14,252 bases of DNA from the NCBI GenBank assembly GCA_035559295.1, contig DATMBL010000156.1:1-14252 (forward strand), in the 5' to 3' direction. Positions 1 through 7,900 of the stretch are shown in pieces. Each line of letters opens with the position of its first letter. Position 1 is the first letter of the stretch. This DNA is from DATMBL01 sp035559295. Lineage in GTDB: Bacteria; Desulfobacterota; Binatia; UBA9968. The notes beneath the pieces were generated by a model. It was not told where the DNA came from. It was given only the letters and a program-made list of their open reading frames with translations, and ran no database searches. Position numbers and translations under genes: made by a program.

Positions 1-260
1 TCTCCCGCGGCCACGGCTCCGGCGAAAGAGCTGACGGCGATTCTAAACGTATCGTTCCGTTGGATTTTGGCCTGGGAGTCGAGATTGATATTGTAGATAC
101 AGGCGAACGCGGAAGCTTGTTCTCCGGCTCTGAAAATACTGGGCGAGAGAATGACCCGAGGATGGATCCGCTCACGGCTGTGGGCTACGTAAGGTAGCAG
201 CCCGAGAAGCAGGGCGAGGACGGTTCCGCAGTTTGCAGGCGTGAGCATGTTTTGTTTCAC
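1..260 (-). CDS. Exported protein, N-terminal part only (runs off the left edge)
   Basis: On the minus strand an open frame starts at GTG (258-260) and runs without a stop to the window edge, giving about 86 codons. The start reads M-K-Q-N-M followed by a hydrophobic stretch (LALLLGLLPYVAHS), a typical Sec signal peptide. An alternative ATG lies at 246-248. A GGAG sits 11 nt upstream of the GTG. After the signal the chain is mixed polar and beta-prone (ILSPSIFRAGEQASAF, then FRIAVSSFAG), possibly the start of an Ig-like or other beta-sandwich domain. I do not recognise the family. It is divergent from the 556 gene, with a 295-nt gap between them in which I see only the promoter at 504-531. 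The other minus-strand frame over 172-441 is probably not coding. Confidence 0.55.
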   Translation of the reverse strand, partial: MKQNMLTPANCGTVLALLLGLLPYVAHSRERIHPRVILSPSIFRAGEQASAFACIYNINLDSQAKIQRNDTFRIAVSSFAGAVAAG

Positions 261-503
261 AACTTTGGGTGCTCCGGCACAAGCAAACGGCGGGCCGAGT
301 AGGACGTACGAATCCAAATAGTTGATAGACCGGATGTTTTCGGCTTGGAGGAATCAAATCGCACCGCGGGCGCAGCAGGCCGTACGTGCATAGCTGTACA
401 TTGTTTGCCGTCCCCGACCAATCTTGATCACCCGAGGCCAATGGGTAACTGGATTCCTACCTCCCTGCCACTGTGACGGTCAGCGGGGAATCTTAAGCGA
501 CGA

Positions 504-531
504 TTGACAAAGACAAACGACCTGCTACGCT
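504..531 (+). promoter_or_regulatory. Sigma70-like promoter with extended -10
   Basis: A perfect -35 hexamer TTGACA (504-509) is followed after 16 nt by TACGCT (526-531). The -10 is preceded by TG at 523-524, giving the extended form TGnTAnnnT. Transcription would start near 538, leaving a leader of under 20 nt before the ATG at 556. I see no clear metal-regulator palindrome overlapping it. The rest of 261-555 holds nothing I can assign. Confidence 0.55.
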
Positions 532-555
532 TGCCTTCACGCGAAGCCGTCGACC

Positions 556-966
556 ATGGCTAGACAAAAGTTCTGTTTTGTAATCGCTTCTGTTGTTGCG
601 GTCAGCATCCTTTTCAACTCCGTTGTTTACGCCTGCTCGAAATTCGCTCCTGCTCCAGTACCTGCGCAGCTCGCCTCCATGGATAGCATGGCCGGAATGC
701 ACGAAGGCATGATCGAGAGAGGTCCGTGCGCGAAACACAAACAGGACATTTGCAAATCCGTCCGCGACCGGACGCGTTCAGTTCAACCGGTCGTTTACAA
801 ATCCGTCGATCCACCGCACGAACCGGTTCTGTTCCTTGCGACCAACCCGAAGATTGTCGTTCCGGAGCAGCTGGATTTGACGGCCGGCTCCGCCGACTGG
901 CAGTCCGCGTTTCACGCCGTCTTTAAACTTCCGCTTCCATATTCACTCCGCGTCCTTCGGATTTAG
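556..966 (+). CDS. Small exported Met/His/Cys-rich protein, probable periplasmic copper binder
   Basis: 136 residues. A hydrophobic signal (about residues 6-26) ends at VYA-Cys27, which could be Sec cleavage or an atypical lipobox. The mature N-terminus carries MDSMAGMHEGM (42-52), the same Met-x-x-Met style as the Met-rich tracts of the efflux adaptor at 3173. Cys58, His61 and Cys66 follow (CxxHx4C), a plausible soft-metal site. The C-terminus ends in an amphipathic stretch (KLPLPYSLRVLRI) that resembles the last 13 residues of the exported protein at 10105. It is driven by the promoter at 504-531. The Shine-Dalgarno is weak, and the start is chosen because it gives a good signal peptide. 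A copper or silver binding role is inferred from composition and neighbours. No named family is recognised. Confidence 0.7.
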   Translation: MARQKFCFVIASVVAVSILFNSVVYACSKFAPAPVPAQLASMDSMAGMHEGMIERGPCAKHKQDICKSVRDRTRSVQPVVYKSVDPPHEPVLFLATNPKIVVPEQLDLTAGSADWQSAFHAVFKLPLPYSLRVLRI

Positions 967-1079
967 CGCTTCTTTTTCTCCTGTTCTGATTATACCGGGT
1001 CACGAACGCCGGTTTACGACAATTCCAGTGGCGCGGGGATATGCCCACCGCCATTCGAATTCAAAAGGAGAAAAAGGCA

Positions 1080-1355
1080 ATGATCAAAAAATGGATCTTT
1101 TTAGTCCTCACCGCGAGCCTTATGCTGTCTGCGTCAGCTGCGGCACAACCGAAAGCCGATGACAAGCAGCTCCTCGCTCAGCTTGAGCGCATGGCCAGTG
1201 AGACTGAGTGGAAAACTCGAACTCTGACAGGAGCGCCACAGCAGAAGTGGCTCTTGCATCAGGCGCGGCTTCGAAGGCTGATCGAGCGGCTGAATTCCGG
1301 TCAATCAGTGGATCCTAAAGAGATCGATGATCTCCTTAGAGCACACTCCCGGTGA
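1080..1355 (+). CDS. Small exported helical protein, function unknown
   Basis: 91 residues starting at ATG 1080, with AAAGGAG at 1064-1070 nine nucleotides upstream. An upstream in-frame ATG at 1041 would include that ribosome site in the coding sequence and is rejected. The N-terminus (MIKKWIFLVLTASLMLSASA) is a textbook signal peptide with cleavage near the AAA-Q at about 21-24. The mature part of about 68 residues is charged and predicted helical, with heptad-like leucines (LLAQLERM, LLHQARLRRLIERL) and no cysteine. It lies 113 nt after the 556 gene, probably on the same transcript. It may be a small periplasmic metal-stress or chaperone-like protein, but I do not recognise a family. Its 3' end overlaps the convergent gene at 1336-1647 by 20 nt. 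Confidence 0.65.
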   Translation: MIKKWIFLVLTASLMLSASAAAQPKADDKQLLAQLERMASETEWKTRTLTGAPQQKWLLHQARLRRLIERLNSGQSVDPKEIDDLLRAHSR

Positions 1356-1647
1356 TCCGCGCGTGGTCGGGGGCTGAAGCAAGCACGTTCCCTTCAGTCC
1401 GCTGTCGGCGATAAGGCGGTAAAGAACTCGCGCACTGTTCGGCGACGGTTACAGCCTCAACCAGGAAACGTAGAGCTTCCTCCCGGGTTCCTTCGTTGAG
1501 TGCTTGTTTGGCTCTGTTCAACAAATTTGAATAGAGTTTCTCGCATACCGCCTCAGCCGAAGACTCGGCCCCGAGCGGAGCCTGCCACGGGAGAAGTCCG
1601 AACCATAAGGAAAACCCGGCAAGGTATGTTTTGGGCCGCCACTGCAT
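1336..1647 (-). CDS. Small exported protein with a TPR-like helical pair, function unknown
   Basis: 103 residues on the minus strand. The N-terminus (QWRPKTYLAGFSLWFGLLP) is basic then hydrophobic, ending near PLGAES, and reads as a signal peptide. The mature chain has two helix-forming stretches (YSNLLNRAKQALNEG and EEALRFLVEAVTVAEQ) with the A/L spacing of a single TPR repeat, flanked by cysteines at about 35 and 72 that could form a disulfide. Codon use looks like genuine coding. Upstream there is no strong Shine-Dalgarno, so the start is uncertain. It converges on and overlaps the 1080 gene by 20 nt and diverges from the efflux operon at 1818. It could be missed or called spurious, since no family is recognised. 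Confidence 0.5.
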   Translation of the reverse strand: MQWRPKTYLAGFSLWFGLLPWQAPLGAESSAEAVCEKLYSNLLNRAKQALNEGTREEALRFLVEAVTVAEQCASSLPPYRRQRTEGNVLASAPDHARITGSVL

Positions 1648-1770
1648 TGGCAGTAGAGATGCGCAAGTCAGATGCCAGGTCTCGCGACCTCAGAAACGTC
1701 CGAATTATCCGTGTGTTTAGCTTTCATAACGAAGGCCGCCGTGAGAGCCAATGATTAATAAAGCGGCAAC

Positions 1771-1785
1771 GCCAAAATTTTCGGC
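1771..1785. promoter_or_regulatory. Near-perfect palindrome upstream of the efflux operon, possible operator
   Basis: GCCAAAATTTTCGGC is a 15-base dyad with 6 of 7 pairs matching around a central T, lying 32 nt upstream of the cusC-like ATG. It stands out as an A/T core between GC arms. No convincing -35/-10 pair was found in 1648-1817; CATAAC at 1725-1730 is a weak -10 candidate. An operator role is only inferred from position. Confidence 0.25.
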
Positions 1786-1817
1786 AGGCCGGTAGCGGCG
1801 CCCAGGGTGGGGGAACC

Positions 1818-3095
1818 ATGCGAAAACTTATTGCGGTGTTGTTTCTATGCTTGACCTTTGTCGATGAAACCTCGGTACAGGCAGCTCAAGCGGCCGAAGT
1901 GAACGGGACTCTAAGCCTATCAGCAGTCGTGGACGAGGCATTGAACAGTAATCCAGAGATCCAGGCGGCGAAACGAAGGCTCGAAGCGGTACGCGCGAAA
2001 GCGAAGCAGGCAACCTATCTGGAAGATCCCGAGATCAATATGGAAGCGTGGGGCGTTCCGCTGAGTCACCCATTGAGGTATCGAAGCGCAAACCCGCTCA
2101 TCTTCGGTGTCCGCCAGAAGCTTCCGTTCTTCGGGAAGCTTCGGTTGATCGGTGAGATGGCCGATCAGGAAAGCAAAACGGCCGAGGAGGAACTCAGAGC
2201 GAAAGAACAAGAGATCGCAGCGAACGTCAAGGCAGCGTACGCCGAGTACTTTATGGCCAGTAAAAGCGTGGAGATCTACCGCGAACTGCTGGAGTTGATC
2301 GGGCACACAAGCGCTGCGGCGGAAGGGTTGTATCAGGTCGGCAGGGCGCCGCAGCAGGATGTTATCAAGGCGCTTCTGGAGCGGACCGAGCTCATGAACA
2401 GACTAACGTGGGCGGAAAAAGACTTGGTGACTGCACGAGCCAGACTCAACGCGCTCCTGAATCGCCCAAGCGGCTCTTTTTTGGCCGAGCCGAAGGAGCC
2501 GGCGGAAATTCCGGTTCACGTTCCAACGGATGAGTTGGAAAAACTCGTCATCGAGCAGAGGCCGGAGCTCAGGGCCCTCGAATCGAGCATCGCCAGATCG
2601 GAGAAGGCGATCGAGTTGGCGGAGCGAAATCGGAAGTACCCGGACTTCATGGTCGGACTTCAGTATTGGGTAGCGCCTGATCAAAGCCCCAGGCATATGT
2701 ACGCACCGATGGTAACTTTGACGATCCCGTTTTCGCCCTGGACGAAGCGCAAGCACGACTACGAAGTCGAGGAGGCGCTCGCCGAGAGGCAAGCGGCGAA
2801 GGCGAATCTCGCCGCGATGCGGAATATGGCCCTTTATGAAGTCAGGGATATGTCCGCAAAACTTCAGGCTGCTATAAAGTCGCTCTCCATTTACCGAAAT
2901 GGACTGCTCCCGCAGGCGGAGCAGTCGTTCCAGGCCGCTGTCGCCGCTTATCAGACAGGCGGCGTGAATTTCATGACTCTGCTGGATGCTCAAAGAACGA
3001 TCAGAGATGTTCGCATGGGTTACTACAAAGCGCTCGTAGATTATGAGCAAAGCCGGGCCGAACTGGAAAGAGTCGTGGGTAAGGAGCTGAAATGA
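1818..3095 (+). CDS. cusC: Outer-membrane efflux channel of a CusCBA-type pump (TolC/OEP family)
   Basis: 425 residues, the usual length for the family. A signal peptide (about 1-25) precedes two outer-membrane-efflux repeats: the first around 35-220 (LSAVVDEALNSNPEIQAAKR, with a later GLYQVGRAPQQDVIKA segment) and the second around 235-420 (ending with AYQTGGVNFMTLLDAQR). The GxxxxxDVIKALLE and GxVNFxTLLDAQ motifs are hallmarks of metal RND outer-membrane factors. Like TolC, it should trimerise into a channel that opens to the outside. I see no lipobox, unlike E. coli CusC. AGGG at 1804-1807 lies in the ribosome site. It is the first gene of a cusCBA-ordered operon. The metal is inferred as Cu(I)/Ag(I) from the partner pump. 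Confidence 0.92.
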   Translation: MRKLIAVLFLCLTFVDETSVQAAQAAEVNGTLSLSAVVDEALNSNPEIQAAKRRLEAVRAKAKQATYLEDPEINMEAWGVPLSHPLRYRSANPLIFGVRQKLPFFGKLRLIGEMADQESKTAEEELRAKEQEIAANVKAAYAEYFMASKSVEIYRELLELIGHTSAAAEGLYQVGRAPQQDVIKALLERTELMNRLTWAEKDLVTARARLNALLNRPSGSFLAEPKEPAEIPVHVPTDELEKLVIEQRPELRALESSIARSEKAIELAERNRKYPDFMVGLQYWVAPDQSPRHMYAPMVTLTIPFSPWTKRKHDYEVEEALAERQAAKANLAAMRNMALYEVRDMSAKLQAAIKSLSIYRNGLLPQAEQSFQAAVAAYQTGGVNFMTLLDAQRTIRDVRMGYYKALVDYEQSRAELERVVGKELK

Positions 3096-3102
3096 TGGCT
3101 TA

Positions 3103-3155
3103 TGGCAAGCGGCGCATGTCTCAGCCGTATGCGGCACGCCATGTGCCATTTGCCA
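3103..3155 (+). promoter_or_regulatory. Possible structured inter-cistronic leader between cusC and cusB
   Basis: Between the cusC stop and the preferred cusB start the sequence can fold as a three-way junction. An outer stem TGGCAA (3103-3108) / TTGCCA (3150-3155) encloses two hairpins: CGCAT (3113-3117) / ATGCG (3129-3133), and GCAC (3134-3137) / GTGC (3143-3146). The GGAGG of cusB follows at 3160-3164. The stems are short, so this is a suggestion only. If translation begins at 3092 instead, the region is coding. Confidence 0.25.
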
Positions 3156-3172
3156 CAATGGAGGGACGAATA

Positions 3173-4819
3173 ATGATCATCGCGAAAGCGCTAAGGGCGA
3201 TTCTAATACTGGCCGCGGCTGTCGGGATATTCGCGGCCGGGTATTTCTCGGGTCTGAGGGGAGTGGGTAGGGAAGTCCCTGCCGCACCGAAAGGGAGCGA
3301 GAGCGCGAAACCCGAGGGAAAGGAAAACTCCACCGGCATGGCGGGAATGCCAGGAATGGAAGGGATGCAGGGAATGGGCGGAATGGCTCCGGGAACGATC
3401 ATGTTGAGCCCGCAGAAGCAGCAACTCCTCGGTGTCAGAACGGCCGTGGTTGAAAGGAAGCCCTTGACTAAAACAGTCAGGACCGTGGGTGTCATAGCTT
3501 ACGACGAAACCCGGGTGACGCGCGTTCACAGCAAGATCGAAGGATGGATCGAGAAACTCTACGTGAACTACACCGGAAAACAAGTCGAAAAGGGACAACC
3601 GCTGTTCACGATCTACAGTCCAGAGCTGTTGGCGACCCAGCAGGAATATCTGCTGGCCGTTAAAGCCCGAGAACGTTTCTCCACAAGCTCGATTCCCGAA
3701 GTCAGGGCGGGAGGCGAGTCGTTGGTAGAAGCGAGCAAGCGCCGGCTCGCCCTCTGGGATATTTCCGAAAAGCAAATTCGCGAGCTGGAAGAGAGAGGAG
3801 AGGCCCAGAGAGCGTTGACGCTCTACGCGCCGCATTCCGGGTTCGTCATCAAAAAAGAAGCCTATGAGGGAATGAGGATCATGCCGGATAAGGAGCTCTA
3901 CACGATCGCCGATCTCTCCACGGTGTGGGTCATCGTCGATATCTACGAGAGCGAAATACCGTTCGTTCGGCCGGGACAGAGAGCGAGTGTGAGCCTGTCT
4001 TACGATCCGAGCGCTGCGTTCAACGGCAAAGTCTCGTACATCTACCCATACCTCGATGAAAAGACCAGAACGGCAAAGGTGCGGCTCGAGCTTCCGAACC
4101 CGGGCTTCCGGCTCAAACCGGACATGTACGTCAACGCGGAAATCAAGATCGACCGCGGTAGACACTTGGCGATTCCCGAAGAAGCGGTCTTGGATTCCGG
4201 TGTCAGAAGAGTTGTTTTTATCGACAAGGGCAACGGCCATTTCGAGCCTAAGGAAGTGAAGCTCGGGGCGAAAATGGACGGACACTACCAGGTCTTGGAC
4301 GGTGTCGACGAAGGTCAAAGGATCGCCGCCAGTTCTGCTTTTCTGCTCGATTCCGAGAGTCGTCTGGCCGAAGCTATGGGCGCGATGGCGGGAATGCCGG
4401 GGATGTCGATGGACGGAATGGCGGGCATGCAGGGGATGGAGGGAATGAAGGGGATGGAAGGCATGAGAGGCATGAAGATGGATGCGCCATCGAAGGCCGG
4501 ACCACAAGAGAAAAAAGCGGGTGACTTGACGCTTACCTTTTCGACGGAGCCGCAAAAGCCGAAAGCAGGCGAGAACGTTCTCCGACTCAAGATCACCGAT
4601 AAACTCGGAAATCTGGTCAAGGACGCTCAGGTTTCCTTCCAATACACGATGAACATGCCCGGCATGATTTTGGCCAAGGCTGACGCAAAGCTCTCGAAGG
4701 ACGGTGTTTATGAAACCAAGGCGAATATGGGGATGGCGGGTGAGTGGGACGTGACGGTTATAGTTCGCCGTCCTGGACAGAAAGAGATTCAGGAAAAATT
4801 CAAGCTGACCGCGGGGTAA
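3173..4819 (+). CDS. cusB: Membrane-fusion adaptor of the CusCBA pump with Met-rich tracts and a C-terminal YtkA-like domain
   Basis: 548 residues from ATG 3173, chosen because GGAGG (3160-3164) lies 8 nt upstream and a membrane anchor (AILILAAAVGIFAAGYFSG) begins at once. An ATG at 3092, overlapping the cusC stop with AAGGAG before it, would add 27 non-signal-like residues. Order: anchor (about 8-28); Met-rich tract 56-71; barrel-sandwich half around 115-165 (KIEGWIEKL at 121-129); alpha-hairpin to about 215; second half near HSGFVIKK (221-228) and WVIVDIYE; beta-barrel; Met-rich linker 402-436 with 13 Met in 35 residues; C-terminal domain about 450-548 with MNMPGM (493-498), resembling YtkA/FixH-like domains. 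It should link the pump to the channel and deliver Cu(I)/Ag(I). The second Met tract and the extra domain are additions to the E. coli CusB plan. Confidence 0.92.
   Translation: MIIAKALRAILILAAAVGIFAAGYFSGLRGVGREVPAAPKGSESAKPEGKENSTGMAGMPGMEGMQGMGGMAPGTIMLSPQKQQLLGVRTAVVERKPLTKTVRTVGVIAYDETRVTRVHSKIEGWIEKLYVNYTGKQVEKGQPLFTIYSPELLATQQEYLLAVKARERFSTSSIPEVRAGGESLVEASKRRLALWDISEKQIRELEERGEAQRALTLYAPHSGFVIKKEAYEGMRIMPDKELYTIADLSTVWVIVDIYESEIPFVRPGQRASVSLSYDPSAAFNGKVSYIYPYLDEKTRTAKVRLELPNPGFRLKPDMYVNAEIKIDRGRHLAIPEEAVLDSGVRRVVFIDKGNGHFEPKEVKLGAKMDGHYQVLDGVDEGQRIAASSAFLLDSESRLAEAMGAMAGMPGMSMDGMAGMQGMEGMKGMEGMRGMKMDAPSKAGPQEKKAGDLTLTFSTEPQKPKAGENVLRLKITDKLGNLVKDAQVSFQYTMNMPGMILAKADAKLSKDGVYETKANMGMAGEWDVTVIVRRPGQKEIQEKFKLTAG
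3338..3385 (+). repeat. Coding GGnATG repeat, N-terminal Met-rich tract of the adaptor
   Basis: Imperfect tandem 9-nt units encode Met-x-Gly triplets (MAGMPGMEGMQGMGGM). The first 14 bases (ATGGCGGGAATGCC) recur identically at 4385-4398 in the same gene. Methionine thioethers are the known Cu(I)/Ag(I) ligands of CusB and CusF. Confidence 0.8.
4376..4480 (+). repeat. Coding GGnATG repeat, Met-rich linker of the adaptor
   Basis: Tandem 9-nt units encoding Met-x-Gly triplets (13 Met in 35 residues) lie between the adaptor core and its C-terminal domain. Unit sequence varies at the x codon (GCG, CCG, GAC, CAG, GAG, AAG, AGA) while the Met and Gly codons are kept. That pattern suggests selection for methionine rather than mere DNA slippage. 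Confidence 0.8.
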
Positions 4820-4936
4820 GCAGGGTGGCCGGCATAGGGCTCATGGCAGATTCGCGATCGTGGACGGCGAACGCCGATAACGGAAACGATCGGACCATAC
4901 GCTAAATGCCGCAAGCTAAAGCGGAGCGAGCCGAAG

Positions 4937-7900
4937 ATGATCGAAAAAATTATTGAAGCAAGCGCGAAAAATAAGTTCTTTGTCTTTCTCATGGTCACTT
5001 TCCTTGGCGCCTGGGGATTCTGGGCATTGAGAAAGACTCCTCTGGATGCGATTCCCGACCTCTCCGATGTTCAGGTGATTGTCTACACAACCTGGATGGG
5101 GCGAAATCCAAGCATCATTGAAGACCAGGTAACGTACCCCATCGCGACCACGATGCTGGCCGCACCTCGGGTGAAGTTTGTTCGGGGTTTCTCCGATTTC
5201 GGCTACTCTTACGTGTATATCATCTTCGAAGATGGCACCGACATTTACTGGGCGCGCAGCCGCGTCCTGGAGTATCTCAATCAGGTTTCGGGCCGTTTGC
5301 CGCAGGGCGTGACGCCGGTGCTCGGTTCGGATGCAACGGGCGTCGGCTGGATTTTTCAGTATGCGCTGGTGGACGAAAGCGGCGAGTACGACCTATCGCA
5401 GCTGCGTAGCTTGCAGGACTGGTACCTGCGCTACCAGCTTGCGAGCGTCGAAGGAGTCGCAGAGGTGGCGAGCCTCGGCGGCTTCGTCAAGCAGTACCAG
5501 GTCAACCTCGATCCAAATCGGCTCGCTGCGTATCGCCTGCCGGTCAAGGCGGTCGTCGATGCGATCCGGATGAGCAACAACGACGTGGGGGGCAGATCGA
5601 TCGAGCTGAGCGGCACGGAGTACATGGTGAGGGGGCGAGGCTACATCCGTTCGATCAAAGATCTGGATACGGTCAGCCTGGGAATGAGCAACGGAACCCC
5701 GATCCTCCTGAGGGACGTTGCCCGGATCTCGCTGGGACCCGACATGCGCCGGGGTTTGGCCGAGCTGGATGGAAAAGGCGAGGTCGTGGGCGGCATTGTC
5801 GTCATGCGATATGGCGAAAACGCGCTGAAAGTGATTGATCGGGTCAAGGAGAAGCTCAACGAGATTTCGCCTTCGCTTCCTCCGGGAGTTAAAGTCGTAA
5901 CCACCTATGACCGGTCGGATCTGATCCACCGCTCGATCGCCACGTTGAAAGAAAAACTCATCGAGGAGATTATCATTGTCAGCGTCGTCAGCCTGATCTT
6001 TCTGTTTCATGTTCGCAGCGCGCTTGTCGCTATCTTGACTCTTCCGATCGCGATTCTCCTTTCGTTCATCAGCATGTACTATCTCAAGCTCACCTCAAAC
6101 ATCATGTCGCTGGGCGGCATCGCTATCGCCATCGGAGCGATGGTCGACGCCGCAATCGTGATGGTCGAGAACGCCCACAAGCGGTTGGAACAGTGGGAAG
6201 CCGAAGGGCAAAAGGCAGATCGCACACAGGTAATTATCGATGCCGCCAAGGAGGTGGGGAAACCCCTGTTCTATTCGCTGTTGATCATCACCGTTTCGTT
6301 TCTGCCTGTCTTTACGCTGGAAGCTCAAGAGGGAAGGCTCTTCAGCCCGCTAGCCTTCACCAAAACCTTCGCGATGTTTTTCGCGTCCTTTCTCTCGATT
6401 ACGTTGGCTCCCGTCTTGATGGTTCTTTTGATCCGCGGCAGGATTCATTCCGAGGCGAGAAACCCTCTCAGTCGTTTTCTCATAGCGCTCTACTATCCGG
6501 TCGTGCAAACGGTGCTCCGGTTCAGGAAGATCACCATCGGCGCGGCCGCTGTGACGCTCCTGCTCACCGTCCCTTCGTTTATGCGGCTCGGGTCCGAGTT
6601 CATGCCGCCGCTGAATGAAGGGATGATTTTTTACATGCCGACGACCCTGCCTGGTATTTCCGTTACCGAGGCCGGGCGTTTGCTCCAGCTTCAAGACCGC
6701 ATCTTGATGAGTTTCCCCGAGGTGCTGAGAGTCTTTGGCAAATCAGGGCGGGCGGAGACCCCGACCGATCCGGCTCCGTTCAGCATGGCCGAGACAACGG
6801 TGATGCTCAAGCCGGAAAACGAGTGGCGGCCGGGAATGACTTGGGACAAACTGGTCGAGGAGATGGACCGCGCCCTGCGAATACCGGGCGTGGCGAACGC
6901 GTGGACGATGCCTATCAAAAACCGCATCGATATGCTTTCCACCGGGATCCGCACGCCTGTCGGCATCAAGATATTCGGTCCGGACCTCAAGCAAATCGAA
7001 GAAATCGGGCGGCGTATCGAAGCGATTCTACCGCAAGTATCCGGCACGCGCACGGTTTTCGCCGAACGTGTCGCCGGTGGTTACTACCTGGATATCGACA
7101 TTCGCCGGGAGGAAGCCGCGCGCTACGGGCTCATGGTCGGCGACGTCGAGATGCTGATTGAAACCGCGATCGGCGGCGAGAGCATCGCTCAAACCGTCGA
7201 GGGAAGAGAGCGCTACCCGGTGAACGTGAGATATGCGCGCGAGCTGCGTGACGACGCGGAAAAGCTTAGACGCGTGCTCGTACCCACGATGAATGGCGCG
7301 CACGTTACTCTGGGTCAGCTGGCCGATGTAAGGCTGACTACCGGGCCGGCCATGATTAAAAATGAGGAAGGGCAACTGGTCGGGTACGTGTACGTCGATA
7401 TGGCCGGAAGGGATATCGGCGGCTACGTTGAAGAAGCCAAGAGGGTCGTTGCCGAGAATGTAAAATTGCCCCAGGGCTATACACTTGTATGGAGCGGGCA
7501 ATATGAGTATCTGCAGAGGGCCAAGGAGCGGCTCTTGTACGTTGTGCCGCTCACGATCCTCATCATCTTTGTGCTGCTCTACCTCAATTTTCAATCCGTC
7601 GCCAAGAGCTTGATCGTCCTTCTGTCTGTGCCGTTTGCCCTGGTCGGCGGCATTTGGCTCCTCGATTTTCTCGATTACAATCTGAGCGTTGCGGTCTGGG
7701 TGGGAATTATCGCTCTTGCCGGAGTGGCGGCGGAAACGGGCGTGGTGATGATCGTCTATCTGGACGAGGTCTATGAGAGAAGATTACGAGAGGGTTCAAT
7801 GGCTACCGGAAGAGATCTCAACGAGGCGATCATCGAAGGCGCCGTCCAGCGCGTGCGGCCCAAAATGATGACGGTTATGGCGATCATCGCCGGTCTCCTC

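Noticed and set aside
172..441. 89-codon minus-strand frame
   Set aside because: It overlaps the better signal-peptide-bearing frame that starts at 260 and has shadow-like Arg/Pro/Cys composition.
1500..1754. 84-codon plus-strand frame
   Set aside because: No ribosome site or signal, Arg-rich composition, and opposite a more convincing minus-strand frame.
3203..4642. 479-codon open frame on the minus strand opposite the adaptor gene
   Set aside because: It mirrors the adaptor codons; the His/Pro/Ser-rich runs are the antisense of the Met-Gly repeats, with no start signal or known domain.
4874..4893. CCGAT/ATCGG dyad in the cusB-cusA gap
   Set aside because: Five-base arms with a 10-nt loop in GC-rich DNA are expected by chance.
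5393..7594. Several long minus-strand frames opposite cusA
   Set aside because: Typical antisense shadows of a GC-rich gene, rich in Arg/His/Asp with no ribosome sites or recognisable folds.
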